Source: Aplidium turbinatum
Taxonomy: Eukaryota > Chordata > Ascidiacea > Aplousobranchia > Polyclinidae
Length of the DNA stretch: 64,000 nt
Assembly: GCA_918807975.1 (NCBI GenBank)
Contig: OU964932.1
Location: 5,890,001 to 5,954,000, forward strand
Direction of reading: 5' to 3'
Position 1 is the first letter of the stretch. Each line of letters starts with the position of its first letter. Positions 47,142-58,611 of this stretch are shown in pieces. Under the pieces are notes generated by a model. It made no database searches and had not been told where the DNA came from. It was given only the letters and a program-made list of their open reading frames with translations. The translations under genes were made by a program, and so were the position numbers.

Positions 47142-48957
47142 CCGTCCTTTCGATTGCTTTCTAAAGCGGGGCCCAGCAAAGACCAACCGAAAGGTGTGAG
47201 AACGGCGTTTGGTTGTTTTCCATCGCCCACTTTCATTTCCAAAATCCTGTGAGCGTTTGGACAGTCGAGCCCGATTAGCATAGAAACCCGGTTTTTATTA
47301 ATTTCTGGAAACTTTAAATTGTGAAGATGAGGCAGTTTCTCCAAGTCAGCTTTGCTTAACGTTTCGTTAGGTTGAATAGGCAATTGTTTTACACAAATTA
47401 TGTTGTTTAGATGAAACTTTGACGTTTCACTTGCAATTCCTTCCACGGTCATGTCTACATTAAACCGTTTTAGTGGAGATAGTTCTTTTGTTAATGTCGA
47501 AACGCTGACTTTTACTGGTTCGCCACATATGCCAAGTTGGCATATTAGCTGCTCATCGCAAAACGATGCTTCAGACCCATTATCCAGAAAAGCATAAGTC
47601 TCAATCACCTTTTTTCCAGCCGCAACTTTCACAGGTACAACGGTTCGAAACCCTCTTGACGCTTGTTTAGAACAATAGAAGCTTGTGGTGTCTTGCTCCT
47701 TCTTCTTTGAAGAGACCTCATCGAAATTGCCTTCCTTGATGGGTTGAGACCTGTGTAAAATACGGCTGTGGCGTTTGCCGCAGTCTGTTACAGTGCATAA
47801 ATAGTCACTTTTGCAGTTACTGCTAAAGTGAGGGCCGAGACATACAAAGCATAATCTTTTTCTTTTGAGAAATTCCATTCTTTCTTGGACAGGCAATTTG
47901 CCAAGATCTCTGCACTTGTATGTAACGTGTCGCTTTGAGCAATACTCACACTGTAAACGTCGTGGGAAATCATTAAGCGAGGATTTCCTATGAGCTTGCT
48001 GCTTTGCGTCGCTAACATGCGGGTTACCAACAGAGACGGTAGCACATAGCTTTCTTTTCGAGAAGTCATTGTCACTCCGTCCCTTGCTTGAGGCTGCATT
48101 TAAAAAGGTAAACTCTTCCGGGTACGCTTGAAGAAGTTTAGATTTTTCCTCTACGAAAACAACAAAATCTTTAAAGTTTGGTTTACGCTCTTCGTTGTTG
48201 TAAATAGTTGCATACCTAACCTTCCACTGTTCAAACATCGAAGAGGGTAACTTTTCCGCCAATTTTTGAAGGCAATCGATGCTGCTGAGATCGGTGTAGT
48301 CACCTAACCCTTCCAACGTCATTAGACATCGCTTCAACCGATTAGAGAAATTTGAAATGTCTAATTTACTCGCTTTCCTAATATTTGGCGCTTTCATCAG
48401 ACTACGCTGAAATGCCTCAGCGATCACTCTTGGTTTGCCAAACCGTTCGTACAACACTTTGCGTGCTTCTTGGTAGCCCTTTTCGGACGGCAAAATTGAA
48501 CTACAGTGTGCAACTGCTTCTTTAGCCGCACCCTCGGTGTGTTGCAGAAGCATAGCTAACCTTTGTTGATAGCTGTAGTTTTTACCGTCTACGTTTTCAG
48601 TAAAGAACCTCACAAAGGCACAATATGATTCTGGGTCCCCATGAAAGGTGGGGCATTCCAGTTTGGGCATTACCATTAGTTCAGCAAATGTTGAGAGTAG
48701 ATCGACGCTGTTCTGAGGGCGCAAATTTTGAGTTTGTGTCAACTGACCTGGCAAATTGTCTCCATTCCCATACCTTGAATTGTTCATGTATGGTTGACGT
48801 CCCTCCTCGTCTTGTTGCCGGTAGCAGTTGTCGTGATCATCAACATTGACGGGCAGGGAAAATCTTTGTCCTTGGTTCGAAGAAGTCACAAATGTCTGAG
48901 CAACTTGAAAAGGTTCATCAGACATATGAAAGGTATTAGACCTATTAATGTAGTTTA
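47142..48957 (-). CDS. BEL/Pao gag and protease region of the outer element (fossil)
   Basis: Minus strand. The gag core is DUF1759-like (MPKLECPTFHGDPESYCAFV, QRLAMLLQHTEGAAKEAV), followed by two cysteine-rich knuckles (CEYCSKRHVTYKCRD and CFVCLGPHFSSNC) and a retropepsin-like region (AFLDNGSEASFCDEQL, then VLTPFGWSLLG). It is bounded on the right by the TIR element at 48960-55385 and on the left by the inner BEL/Pao copy. Confidence 0.85.
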
Positions 48958-49112
48958 TATCCCAGCTAGCAAGCCCAACTGGGGCCCAGTGAAAATTTAA
49001 GTGGGCAGATGGGCTTGTGGGCAGACCATCTGGGTTTGTTTTGGGTCCCAAATGTGTTGACACATTTTTTTTTGTTTTAGCCTTTTTGATTATTTATACC
49101 AAAACGAAATGT

Positions 49113-49764
49113 ATTTTATCATTTCAACTTATTATTATTATTTTTACTTTGAAAAGGAAGGGCTAAAAGTATAATAGTATATCTGGGTTGAATCTGGGCA
49201 GCCCAGTTGTAAAGCCATCCAAATTTGGGTGGTAGGTGGGCTGCCCATCTTCAAAAGTATTTTTTTACAAAACAAAACTATTTTTATTAGCAGTTTAAAA
49301 ACAGCTTTTTCACATTTTTTTTGAGCTTTTTACAAGTATAAATATGGGTCCTTATGTGGGTGCTTTCTGGGCAGTCCATTCGCAAAATATATTTTACAAA
49401 ACTTAGCCTGAGACGAATTTCGGGAAGTTTTATGCAAGATATTTTATCATTTCAACTTATTATTATTATTTTTACTTTGAAAAGGAAAAGCTAAAAGTAT
49501 AATTGTATATCTGGGTTGAATCTGGGCAGCCCAATTTTAAAACCATCCAAATTTGAGTGGCAAGGGGGCTTCCCATTTTTAAAAATGTTTTTTACAAAAC
49601 AAAACTATTTTTATAAGCAGTTTAAAAACAGCTTTTTCACATTTTTTTCTTAAGCTTTTTCTAAGTATAAGTCCTTATGTGGGTGCTTTCTGGACAGCCC
49701 ATTTGCAAAATATATTTTACAAAACTTAGCCTGAGACGAATTTCGGGAAGTTTTATACAAGATT
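49113..49764. repeat. 328-bp tandem duplication in the TIR element
   Basis: Two head-to-tail copies, 49113-49440 and 49441-49764, each beginning ATTTTATCATTTCAACTTAT and ending GAATTTCGGGAAGTTTTAT. They are diverged by scattered changes and small indels. Confidence 0.8.
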
Positions 49765-51624
49765 AAAAATTTTTTGCACCATTTCATGATTGGCAGCATG
49801 CATAACTAGCACCTGTAGGCTAAAAAGATTGGTTTTCTTGAGATGCGAATCTGAGTACATTGCATGTGTAAATTCAAGAAAATATAAAATAAAGTTTGTC
49901 TTCATATTTTTTGATTGGTTTTGTTAGCTTTACAAGTTTTATCGTTTTATGTTGGAAATTTTTTTTATTCCATTTGAAAATACATAAAACAATATTGCAG
50001 TCCCCAGATTTTTTCAATAAGTTTTTCTTTGGCGGGCAGTCATCCATGAAGAGTGTTCAACTGCTGCACACAAGGCTTAAGAAAGAAATAGCAGTGCCAG
50101 TGTGGTTTTTCCACTAGATCTAGTGTTATTGGGTTGCATCTAGTGTTTTCTTTTCCTATCTAGTGTTTTTTTAGCGATTTATCGCTATGTTGGTGTGCAT
50201 AAGTTTGGCAGTGTTCAAAGTAGCCCCACCTAATTTTTGTTTGGCTGCATCAATGTGTTTGTAGTGCTTTTCAAAGTTGACAGTGAGCTTTTTGTCTGGT
50301 TACACCCAATGATAACCAAATTTGAGATATTTAGCATAGATACTTTAAAGAATACACACAAATGAATGTTAAAAGTGTTTAAAGTAGACTAAAGTAGGTA
50401 GCGTAGCCTACCTTATTGTACTGGTAGGCTTACATTTCGTTGGCTTACATTTGATGAGTGTGGAGTTCTTAGACTACACTACCTCAGAGATTGTGAGTAA
50501 TATTGTGTTTTGACAATATATTTGCAAAGGCAAAATTTGGAAAAAATTTGAAAAAATTGGGCAAATTTTGTTCGCCCCCCAAAATATTTACTCTCCTACG
50601 TCTATATGACTTTAGGGGTCTCATTTTCAAGGAAATTCAATTCTATTTTGAAATTTTAAGGATTTTTCTTTTATCCTGGTCTTAATGTGTTTGTCATTTT
50701 GGATATTTTTTAGGTTCAATCTATTTTTATTGAGGAGATTTTATTGTGTTGCTTGTGGCTTAATATGACCAATGTGTATTCTGTTGTGGACTTCATTGAT
50801 TCTAAACAGCTTGCTGTTGTGCCAGTTGGGTGGTTAAATTCTGAAGAGGATGAATGCTACTGGCCACCTTCTGATTCAAATGAATACAGACGCATTACCA
50901 TTCTTGTAAAAAAACTTGCTGATGCTAAAGGTGATTGGTATACTTTTAAAGTACGGATATTGGGAAATGCTAGTAAGTATTTTAATGTAGAAAATGTGTT
51001 TACTCGAATGTATAATTATGATGTAATTATAGGCTATAATGCACTCACTTTGTTATTAGGTACCGGTAGTAATCTATTTTGGTTGTCAACCTTCATTATG
51101 CCTGGTCCAAAGTGGTTTTGTTCACACCGTATTTGTGTGTTTGACTTGGTAGCATCACTCAGTTCTATAGATAATGTCAATAACGACTTATGTAGTACTT
51201 CTTGTGGTTTTGTATGATATATTATTCTAATTTTTCAACATTGCGGGTACCGTACAATAACTGTCCTAGGCTATGTGAAATTTGCTGATGCTAAAATGAC
51301 TAACTACCCTGGCCTCAATAGGACAATTTTTTAATTGATAAGATTAGAATAACTTTAATGTATTTTTTTTTAATTTGAAAATTATTGCATGTACATATAT
51401 GATATTTTGTTGAAATATTTTTGTACAATGCTATGTTGTAACTCATCCGCAAAGCCAATAATGTATTGTTTGGGTTAGAATCTTATCAACGAGCTGTGGA
51501 GAAGCTTAATTTGGCTGAAGACACGTCTGATATAAATACTAATTATGAAACGGAGTCACACTCATCTAGGAAAAGGTATGTGTAGTATAATTCATGTGTG
51601 TATAATATGTAGTGCATATACTTT

Positions 51625-51795
51625 GCAGCATAAGGCTTCAGCAACTATTCCCACCCAATTTATTACACCTTGAGTATGAGTAGGGGTGAGCACTGAGCAG
51701 TGTTTTCAACAACTAGCTTAGGCTATTCTGGTAGTCGAACCAGAATTGTATGATTGTAACGCGAGTGCCTTATCCGCTACACCCTTCCAATGCCT
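51625..51795 (-). repeat. tRNA-derived SINE, family D, reverse copy
   Basis: On the minus strand: GTAGCGGATAAGGCACTCGCG (A-box side), CTGGTTCGACTACCAG (B box), TAGTTGTTGAAAACACTGC and GGTGTAATAAATTGGGTGGG, the same order as the 6685 copy. Lies in intron 2 of the DUF4806 gene. Confidence 0.6.
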
Positions 51796-51800
51796 TTGCA

Positions 51801-52465
51801 GGGGGATGCAACCTAGTTCGTACCATGAACAGTTCGGACCGTCAGTTCGTACCTTGAAAAGATCAAGAGAAAAAATTAAAAAAAGCCGAAGTCGCTGGTC
51901 GCAGTTTCCGCAATCATGTTAAAATTTTCCCCCTGAAAAGGTCAAGAGAAAAGATAGATCAAAACTGAAGTCTGCTGATCGCAGTTTCCGCAAACGTTTA
52001 TCCGCAGTTTCTGCTAACTCTAACCATAGAGTAATCTATGCTCTAACCCTCGCTGATCGCATCTTCCGCAAAATTTTTTTCGCAGTTTTCGTTAACCCAT
52101 ACCCTAATTCTAACCATAGAGTAATCTATGCTCTAACCCTCGCTGATCGCAGTTTCCACAAACATTTTTCCGCAGTTTCCGCTAACCGCAGTTTCCGCTT
52201 ACCCTAACTCTAACCATAGAGTAATCTATGCTCTGACCCTAACCCTCGCTGATCGCAGTTTCTGCAAACATTTTTCCGCAGTTTCCGCTAACCCTAACCC
52301 TCGAGTTTGTTTCAAATTGTTTGGGGAAACTCCGATCAGCGACTTCGGTTTTGTGCTATTAAACTGCGATCAGCGACTTCGGCTTTTTTTAATTTTTTTT
52401 TCTTGATCTTTTCATGGTACAAATTGACTGTACGAATGGTTCAAGGTACGAACTAGGTTGCACCC
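51801..52465. mobile_element. long-TIR CTAACCCT-type MITE, copy 3
   Basis: Ends GGGGGATGCAACCTAGTTCG and CGAACTAGGTTGCACCC. Interior words match the 31599 copy, with three CCATAGAGTAATCTATGCTC units. The flanks CCTTTGCA and GTTAATTA do not match, so a target duplication is not visible; one edge may have been rearranged. Lies in intron 2 of the DUF4806 gene, touching the SINE. Confidence 0.7.
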
Positions 52466-53670
52466 GTTAATTATGATAATGTTTTGCAAAATTTATACAA
52501 CATCCAACACTGAGATGATAAGCTCTGAATACTAATACTGTGAAAACCCATTACAATATGTATTGTCAATGTTTGGTTTCTGTTTAATAATGTAGAAGCT
52601 CTTGTACCAATGTCATCAAGAACCGTTATAATCGCATTACATATTCATAAATACTCCAAGACTATATTGTATAAATGTGTTGTTGTTTTTTTCAGGAAAG
52701 TAAAGTGAAAAAGGTGGATCAGTAGCAGCGCTAGCGATTATGATGGAGGAATAAAGGAAGCCCCTTTACCACCATTAGCTACTTGCAGCACGCCTAAGCC
52801 TGGCTGTTCTGCAAGTATTGGATCAATTTTTGTTGACAGTACCGATAATACTGTTGAGCCTCATGCCTCTAGTACAACCAGTAGGCCTACAACTTTGTAT
52901 TTTCCAATGGAACCCTATGAAGAAGAAGCAATAGGTGATACTTTATTATTTTTATAGATGTATTAAGTATATTTTTTAGGTTATCAAAGTAGTTGCGAAA
53001 TGCACATCATCCTGTGAACTCAATTAAATTGACAACGTTAAGTTTAATGCTAATGTATGTAGTGCCTATAGCTTAGTTAGACACGTTGAAAGTGCAAAGC
53101 ATTTCACAAATAATCGTTGGATTGTGAACATGTGTTTATATTGTTCAATGTTTGGTACTCCTTTAAATAAAGCATTTATTACATCGACATTTTGGTTAAA
53201 CTGAAATTTGATTCTAAACATTGTCATTAATGGCAAGATCAATTACAAAAACCTACTCCCTTAAATAATGTTTTTTAACGATGTTTAGCGAAAACAAATA
53301 TATAGATATTTTTTACTCCTTTTTTTAGAGCGTCCTCAAACAGTATTGGTCGAGAGAGTGGCAATGGAGAGACTGATCAAAAAAGTTTGTGAGATAGACC
53401 AGAATGTGAAGGTGCTGTCATCATTGGTTCGTGCCAACATGAGGAGTTCATCTTCATCCTCTGCTGAAAAACTGCCGCATGACCTCAATTTGCCTCTATC
53501 GTGTTTGAATGACTTGGATCAATTAGAAGAAAAATTGCGCACTGCAGTTGATCTTCAGCAAATACTTGTGAGTTTTTGTTTTTTGCAATGTAAAAATATA
53601 GGAAAAACGGAGTGAAACTTTTCACCAGGCATTTGATAATTAAAGTAACTTGCATTCTTCTGGTGACTAT

Positions 53671-53849
53671 GGGCTACTAGGTTACCTCCTGATGTTAAAG
53701 ATGATACCTAGCTTTTTATTACCGACGTTTCGTCTGTCAGCACGACTGAGCCCCTTGATAAAGTCAGTCGTGTTGAATGACGAAACGTCGGTAATAAAAA
53801 GCTAGGTATCATCTTTTACATCAGGAGGTAACCTAGTAGTAGTAGCCCG
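53671..53849. repeat. hairpin (foldback) element in an intron
   Basis: The left arm GGTTACCTCCTGATGTTAAA...TTATTACCGACGTTTCGTC and the right arm GACGAAACGTCGGTAATAAA...AGGTAACC are complementary over about 65 bases with a short central loop. In intron 4 of the DUF4806 gene. Confidence 0.8.
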
Positions 53850-55387
53850 TATTGCATCAGACTTTTATTTGCATTTAACTTAAACACATGTTACAAAGCG
53901 ACGTAGTGCTATTCTAGAACTGCAAGCCATACTTTATATATGTAAGTGTACAGTGAACAATACATTTTTTAATCATGATGTCTTGCAGGGCAATGTACTT
54001 CGAGACATTGGGGGACGCACTCTGGGCGAGTTTGTGAGAAGGACAATGAGTTTTTTGCTTAAAAATGATGTCGCCCTTCTGTTGAATGTGTTCGGTAGGA
54101 ACGGGAAACGGTCATTTAGCGAAACTGTGCTAATGGATATTCTCTATGGTATGTTATGACTCATATCAAACATTCAATAATTGCAAGGCAGTGTAATTTC
54201 TTGGTAACTAATTTAGACTTACTAGTAATCTGTGTGATTCATATCAATCATACTTAATGTATTATTCTTGCCCCTTTAAATGGTTGAAAATTCCAGCCAG
54301 CCATATAGCGGAGCAACCATAATTTCGAACTCATTAATGTGGAATGCAGGACCGAAATTCAGTGCCATTGTTCAATAGACTTAGGTATAACCAGACAGGT
54401 TATTGAACATATGCTTACCAATTAAAATATCTTGTCCTTTAAGCCGTCATCGTTTAAATTACACCACTGATATTCGAAGATTTTTACATGCAGTATTTGT
54501 GACTAAGAAAAGTTCTAATTTTTGAATTGCTGCTCCAAAATTGCGTTGGCCAAGTTTTTAGCACTAAGAAAGGCTTCAATGGATTCTGCGATTGTAGTTT
54601 AGTCACATTTTAATGTTTCAATATACCTGAAGAATTACATACACTTTTTAAGTAGCTTGTACTTTTAATAGGCTACAATACTTCTCTCAATCTTGGCCAT
54701 GTAACTTTGCATGCCTTTTAAGTCTTAATTACAATTGAAACCACTGTTGAATAGCTTATGATTTTACTTAATTGCAGGAGCTGTAAAAATGAATGCACAG
54801 ACAAGCTCATCCACTAGGAAGGCATTGGAATTGTCTCTCGGCAAATGGTTTGTGAATGCCAGAGACAGAGACGGAAATCGCAAAAAAAGACAGAAAAATT
54901 AGAAGTCAAAAAAAGAAATAAAACTTTGTGAATTATTTGTTTCTGTGTTCATTCTATATGTAAACAACCTTTAATTCGCAATTAAAAGAAGATATTTCAA
55001 GGTGTTCAAAATTCTCTTGTTTCAACAACAACTTAGGTCAAGACAGTTGTGCTAACGTCGTAGACTTGTCACTGTGTGATTCCCTGAGAGCTTTCTTTTT
55101 TTTTCCATTGTTTCAACGTCCTCAAACGTTTGGCTACGAAATGCAAAAACGTCTACTTTTGCTACTAGTGTAAAGCATGCAACATGTCATGTGGCTACTG
55201 GGCTGACCTATACGTAGACCTCTGGGTCTGGGCTGCCCATATGCAGACCACTGGGCTGCCCAGTTGGGTAGGAGTTGGAGCCCGTGGACAAATTAAACTG
55301 GGACCCAGTTGGGCAGCCCGGTTGGGGCCCAAGTTACTGCCCATTTGTTACCCAGATGGGCCCCAGTTGTCATTGCTGGCTGGGATA

Positions 55388-56136
55388 GACGGTGGATCCG
55401 TCTTTGAAAGCGACACTTTTGGCAAAGTTTCCCTTCGCGGGACATCAACAATGGCGCTTTGTTTCACATAACTTGACCCTTTCCTTGCAAGTTTACCTGA
55501 ACTACACGAAGGGTAGCTTGGCGGAGCCAAGAACGTGTCGGAAACGCTAAGATCGCTGCCAACTGAGGGCGCAACGTTCATAGGACTAGTGAAAGGAACA
55601 GGCTCACCAGGCGATCGTGAAGACAAAGAAACAGGTGCAGTGATTATAGTTGGGGATAGAAATTCTCCCCCCGATTTAATTTCAGGCTCGTGTTCATTTA
55701 ACGAATCAGGCTGAAAAATGTTAGGACCATTAATTACTCTGTCTGCTGCTTCTGCCTTTCGAAGAGCAGACAAAGCTTCTAATCTCTTTTGTTGACTATC
55801 CAAAAGCTGCATCTGGAAATGCTGCTTTTCTTCCAATGCGGCTTTCTCTTGTCGCAATTGGGCTTTCTTTTGGGACACTTCGAGGTCAAATTTATTTTGA
55901 CTATCTATCGACAATAGATTAGCCAGCGCAAGCTCTCTATCTAATTTAGCTTGACGACGTACCCTTTCGGAAGCTGTCGTTGACGCAACCGATCGAACAG
56001 AAGGAGTGTAGCTTTTCTGTTCTGAATACTCGTAATGAAAGTTCTTCAAAAAGTCATAGTCCTGCTCTGTGGACACTGGGACACTGACTTCAGCGCCTGT
56101 AGAGTTACTATTTCTGCGAGATGCATCCTCAGTCAT
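55388..56136 (-). CDS. N-terminal gag region of outer BEL/Pao element (fossil)
   Basis: Starts MTEDASRRNSNSTG on the minus strand, 140 bases inside the 5' LTR. Residues 75-140 are a Lys/Glu/Gln-rich coiled coil (KKAQLRQEKAALEEKQHFQM), then a Ser/Pro-rich stretch, as in other BEL/Pao gag N-termini. Bounded by the TIR element. Confidence 0.7.
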
Positions 56137-56275
56137 GATGCAAAGAGCAACCCACTTTATTCAATCGAAATTAACAAAATAAAATTTCGAAGGACTCTTT
56201 CAATCGAAATCACCAAAAAAGTTCGAAAGACTTTTTTTCAATCGAAATCACCAAAAAATTTCGAAAGACTTTTTC

Positions 56276-56772
56276 GTAGTTCACTAATGTAACATTAAAA
56301 TTATGAGTTTCGCTAAGAACAGACTTCATATATAGTACGAAAAGAGAAGAGAAATGATTCCAATGATAGCGTCATACTCAAAAAGATACAAGCTGCCTTT
56401 GCCGGCGCAAACTTCTAACTACGTTGGTTCAACGTCAAGATACACAGAGTAGACAAAATGTAAGATTTTGCTGACGCTCAAATAAACGGCTAAACGAAGC
56501 AGCATTCACAATAACAACACATTGGGCATTACGTAGCGGGTTTAGCATCAAAACAAACCAGTCAGTTGAGGTCAGTTGCCTAAAAACTCTGTTTATGGCA
56601 CAAATTATCAGCAGGGGTTATATCAATCAGTGGAGATATTCTCTTTAAATGCTCGAAACAAAGGAAATAATTTGTTTTTTCTTGTTATGACCCGAAGTGA
56701 CTTAGACATCGACTTCCGATTTTGAAACTAAAAAACAATGATGTAATAAGGGTGCGAACAGTGAACGTAACA
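56276..56772 (-). repeat. 5' LTR region of outer BEL/Pao element
   Basis: 497 bases matching 38725-39221, with about two differences seen by eye. Ends CGTAACA next to GATAC. Just inside it lie three imperfect ATCGAAATCACCAAAAAA / CGAAAGACTTTTT units (56160-56275). Confidence 0.8.
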
Positions 56773-57261
56773 GATACAATGAGCATTGGAAGTGTTGAAA
56801 GTATTCAGAATGATAAAACAATCAGATGACTTCAGGTTTGATATAAAGCGATTTGAGAAGAGTACCGGTGCGCAACGGTTGATAAACGAAAATATGTTTT
56901 TCCTCAATAAAGCATCAAACGTTGTTAGGCTATATTAATAATAAAATGTAACTTAATTATAATAAAATGTACGATAAGTAAATTTGTTAAATATATGTAT
57001 ATTTCATTATTTTTAGAAACAAGTAAATATCCATTTGGCTTTTTTTATGTAATATATTTTTTGTTTTGGGCTTTTTTGTATTATTTTGGCTTTAAGACCT
57101 TTTTATAGTCTGGCAACTTTTCTCTGAACTTAAAGACATTCAGTCTAACTTACAGGTAGGCTAAGTAAAATAGTCACTGGACGCACTGCCGCTGCCGCTA
57201 TCATATGTGAAGCATTAAACATAGACAGGGTTAGCATAGGTGTTAACGGTATTCGGTAACT

Positions 57262-58098
57262 AGATGATGAAAAATGAACTACAGAAATCTGGTAGAGGCA
57301 ATATTCACTGATCACATCAAACTGTGGGCAGCTTATAATGAACACTCGAAATTTATCGCTTTGTGTTTGCATTGTTTTGGTAACGCCAAAAGCTTTTTCG
57401 AGCGATTACGTTTGAACAACGATTGTTCGTTTTGTGGATTAAATATAAATGTGAAAGTTAACAGATGAATAAACCAAGACATACTCTTTTAATTTGTGTT
57501 GGTTTGGTATTTTTATTGTAAAAATTGAATTGCTGAGAATTGCTACAAAATAGTATAGTTTAAGTTAGTGCTCCATAAATATAATGCCTACTTTGGACTG
57601 GTAATTAATTCATTCGGGTAGATGAAGCATCGTGCTTTCCAATGATAGTAAAATTGTTAAAATCTGATTAGAAATGAGAAAGCTACAGCAAATTTGGTAG
57701 AGGCACTATTCACCGATCACAGTAAACGGGGGGCGGCTTATAATGAACAATGACCGAATAGCCTTCAAGAATGCATTGGATAAAAGCTTTGTCAAAGGGT
57801 TACGTTTCAACAACAATTGCTCGTTTTGTAGATAACATATAAACGTGAAAGTTTTTAGGTAAATAAAGCAAGACATAGGCTACTCTTTTAATTTGTGTTG
57901 GTTTAGTATTTTTATTGTAAAAATTGTATTGCTAAGAATTGGTACAAAATAGTAAAGTTTAAGGTAGTGCTACATAAATACAATGTACCGTATACATTGG
58001 ACTAGCAATCAATTTATTCGGGTAGATGAAGCATCGTGCTTTCCAACGATAGTAAAATTGTTAAAATTTAAGCAGAAATGAGAAAGCTACAGTACATT
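57262..58098. repeat. tandem duplication, about 410-bp unit, two copies
   Basis: Copies 57262-57670 and about 57671-58098 share, in order: CTGGTAGAGGCA/TTGGTAGAGGCA, GGCTTATAATGAACA, TAATTTGTGTTGGTTT and GGTAGATGAAGCATCGTGC. They differ at many places, so this is an old duplication. Neither unit has a good ORF. Confidence 0.75.
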
Positions 58099-58379
58099 TG
58101 TTGGAAATGTCGTTATCCATTTCGCTTTCATTTCTATTCCGTGTTTTTGCACCCTTCCCAAAAGTAGTTGCTGATTTTTGCATGACGTCACACTTTTATC
58201 ATGATGTCACTGACCAAAGGCGGCCGATTCTATAGTAGCACCCACGTTTGACTGATAAACATTTAGAAAGCCTAAATTTGTAACACTGCAATAAGCAGTT
58301 TTTGTGATTTTCATTGCTTTTATAAATTCAAAGAAAACATTAATATGTGACGATGGTAAAAACTGTCAATTATTCTAGA

Positions 58380-58446
58380 ATAGATATCTAATTATATTCG
58401 GTTTCAGTATTCTGGAATAACTAATTATTCTATTTTGCCCATCCCT
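58380..58446 (-). repeat. isolated hAT-like end
   Basis: On the minus strand: TAGGGATGGGCAAAATAG followed by repeated TAGAATAATTAG/TATTCCAGAAT words, typical of a hAT terminal region. The partner end was not found. Confidence 0.4.
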
Positions 58447-58611
58447 ACTTGTTTCCTACCAATGTTTTTAACTTTTCCATCATGTTTTTAACCATCACCT
58501 GAAATCGAGCCATGTTTGTGTGTTCACTATTTCACTTTTTGTATCGGCATGTTTGCACTTAAAATAAAGAAATAAATTCATCTCAAATGAGAGAACGTGG
58601 TTATAGCCATA

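Larger units (their letters stand above)
50765..54902 (+). pseudogene. DUF4806-domain protein gene, six exons, one stop
   Basis: Exons: 50765-50972, 51479-51575, 52696-52934, 53329-53567, 53989-54148, 54778-54902. All introns are GT-AG and phases agree, for 355 codons. The N-terminus MTNVYSVVDFIDSKQLAVVP, then CYWPP and DWYTFKVRILGNAKSYQRA, is the usual start of DUF4806 proteins. Exon 3 starts with a basic stretch RKRKVK followed by an in-frame TGA, then KRWISSSASDYDGG; the rest of the frame is open, so this copy is probably inactivated by one change. The C-terminus (LNLPLSCLNDLDQLEEKL, RDIGGRTLGEFVRRTMSFLL, AVKMNAQTSSSTRKALE...KWF) fits DUF4806. AATAAA follows at 54917-54922. The domain's function is unknown to me. 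Confidence 0.75.
48960..55385 (+). mobile_element. 6.4 kb TIR element carrying a DUF4806-type gene
   Basis: The left end TCCCAGCTAGCAAGCCCAAC and right end, reversed, TCCCAGCCAGCAATGACAAC are inverted copies extending through CTGGGGCCCA. TA flanks each side (48958-48959, 55386-55387). Subterminal words GGGCAGCCCAGTT and CTGGGTTGAATCTGGGCAG recur on the left, and TGGGCAGCCC and GGGCTGCCCAGTTGGG on the right. The only gene is a six-exon DUF4806-type gene on the plus strand. It also holds a 328-bp tandem duplication, a SINE D copy, a CTAACCCT-type MITE and a hairpin element. No transposase, RT or integrase recognised. It interrupts gag of the outer BEL/Pao element. Confidence 0.75.
38235..56772 (-). 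mobile_element. BEL/Pao LTR retrotransposon, outer copy, broken
   Basis: Minus-strand element bounded by exact GATAC (38230-38234, 56773-56777). LTR-related ends are 38235-39221 and 56276-56772; the shared 497 bases differ at about two sites by eye, so the insertion is young. A polypurine tract (AGGGGGGAG on the minus strand) abuts the 3' LTR. Parts seen: gag with coiled coil, gag with zinc knuckles plus aspartic protease, and integrase. The element is not whole: two large insertions interrupt it (41391-47141 and 48960-55385) and pol appears incomplete. BEL/Pao assignment rests on the gag (DUF1759-like), zinc knuckles and integrase-DUF5641 arrangement. Confidence 0.85.

Noticed and set aside
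55184-55471. 95-codon ORF (WADLYVDLWVWAAHMQ...)
   Set aside because: Made of GGGCTGCCCA subterminal repeats of the TIR element and crosses its end.
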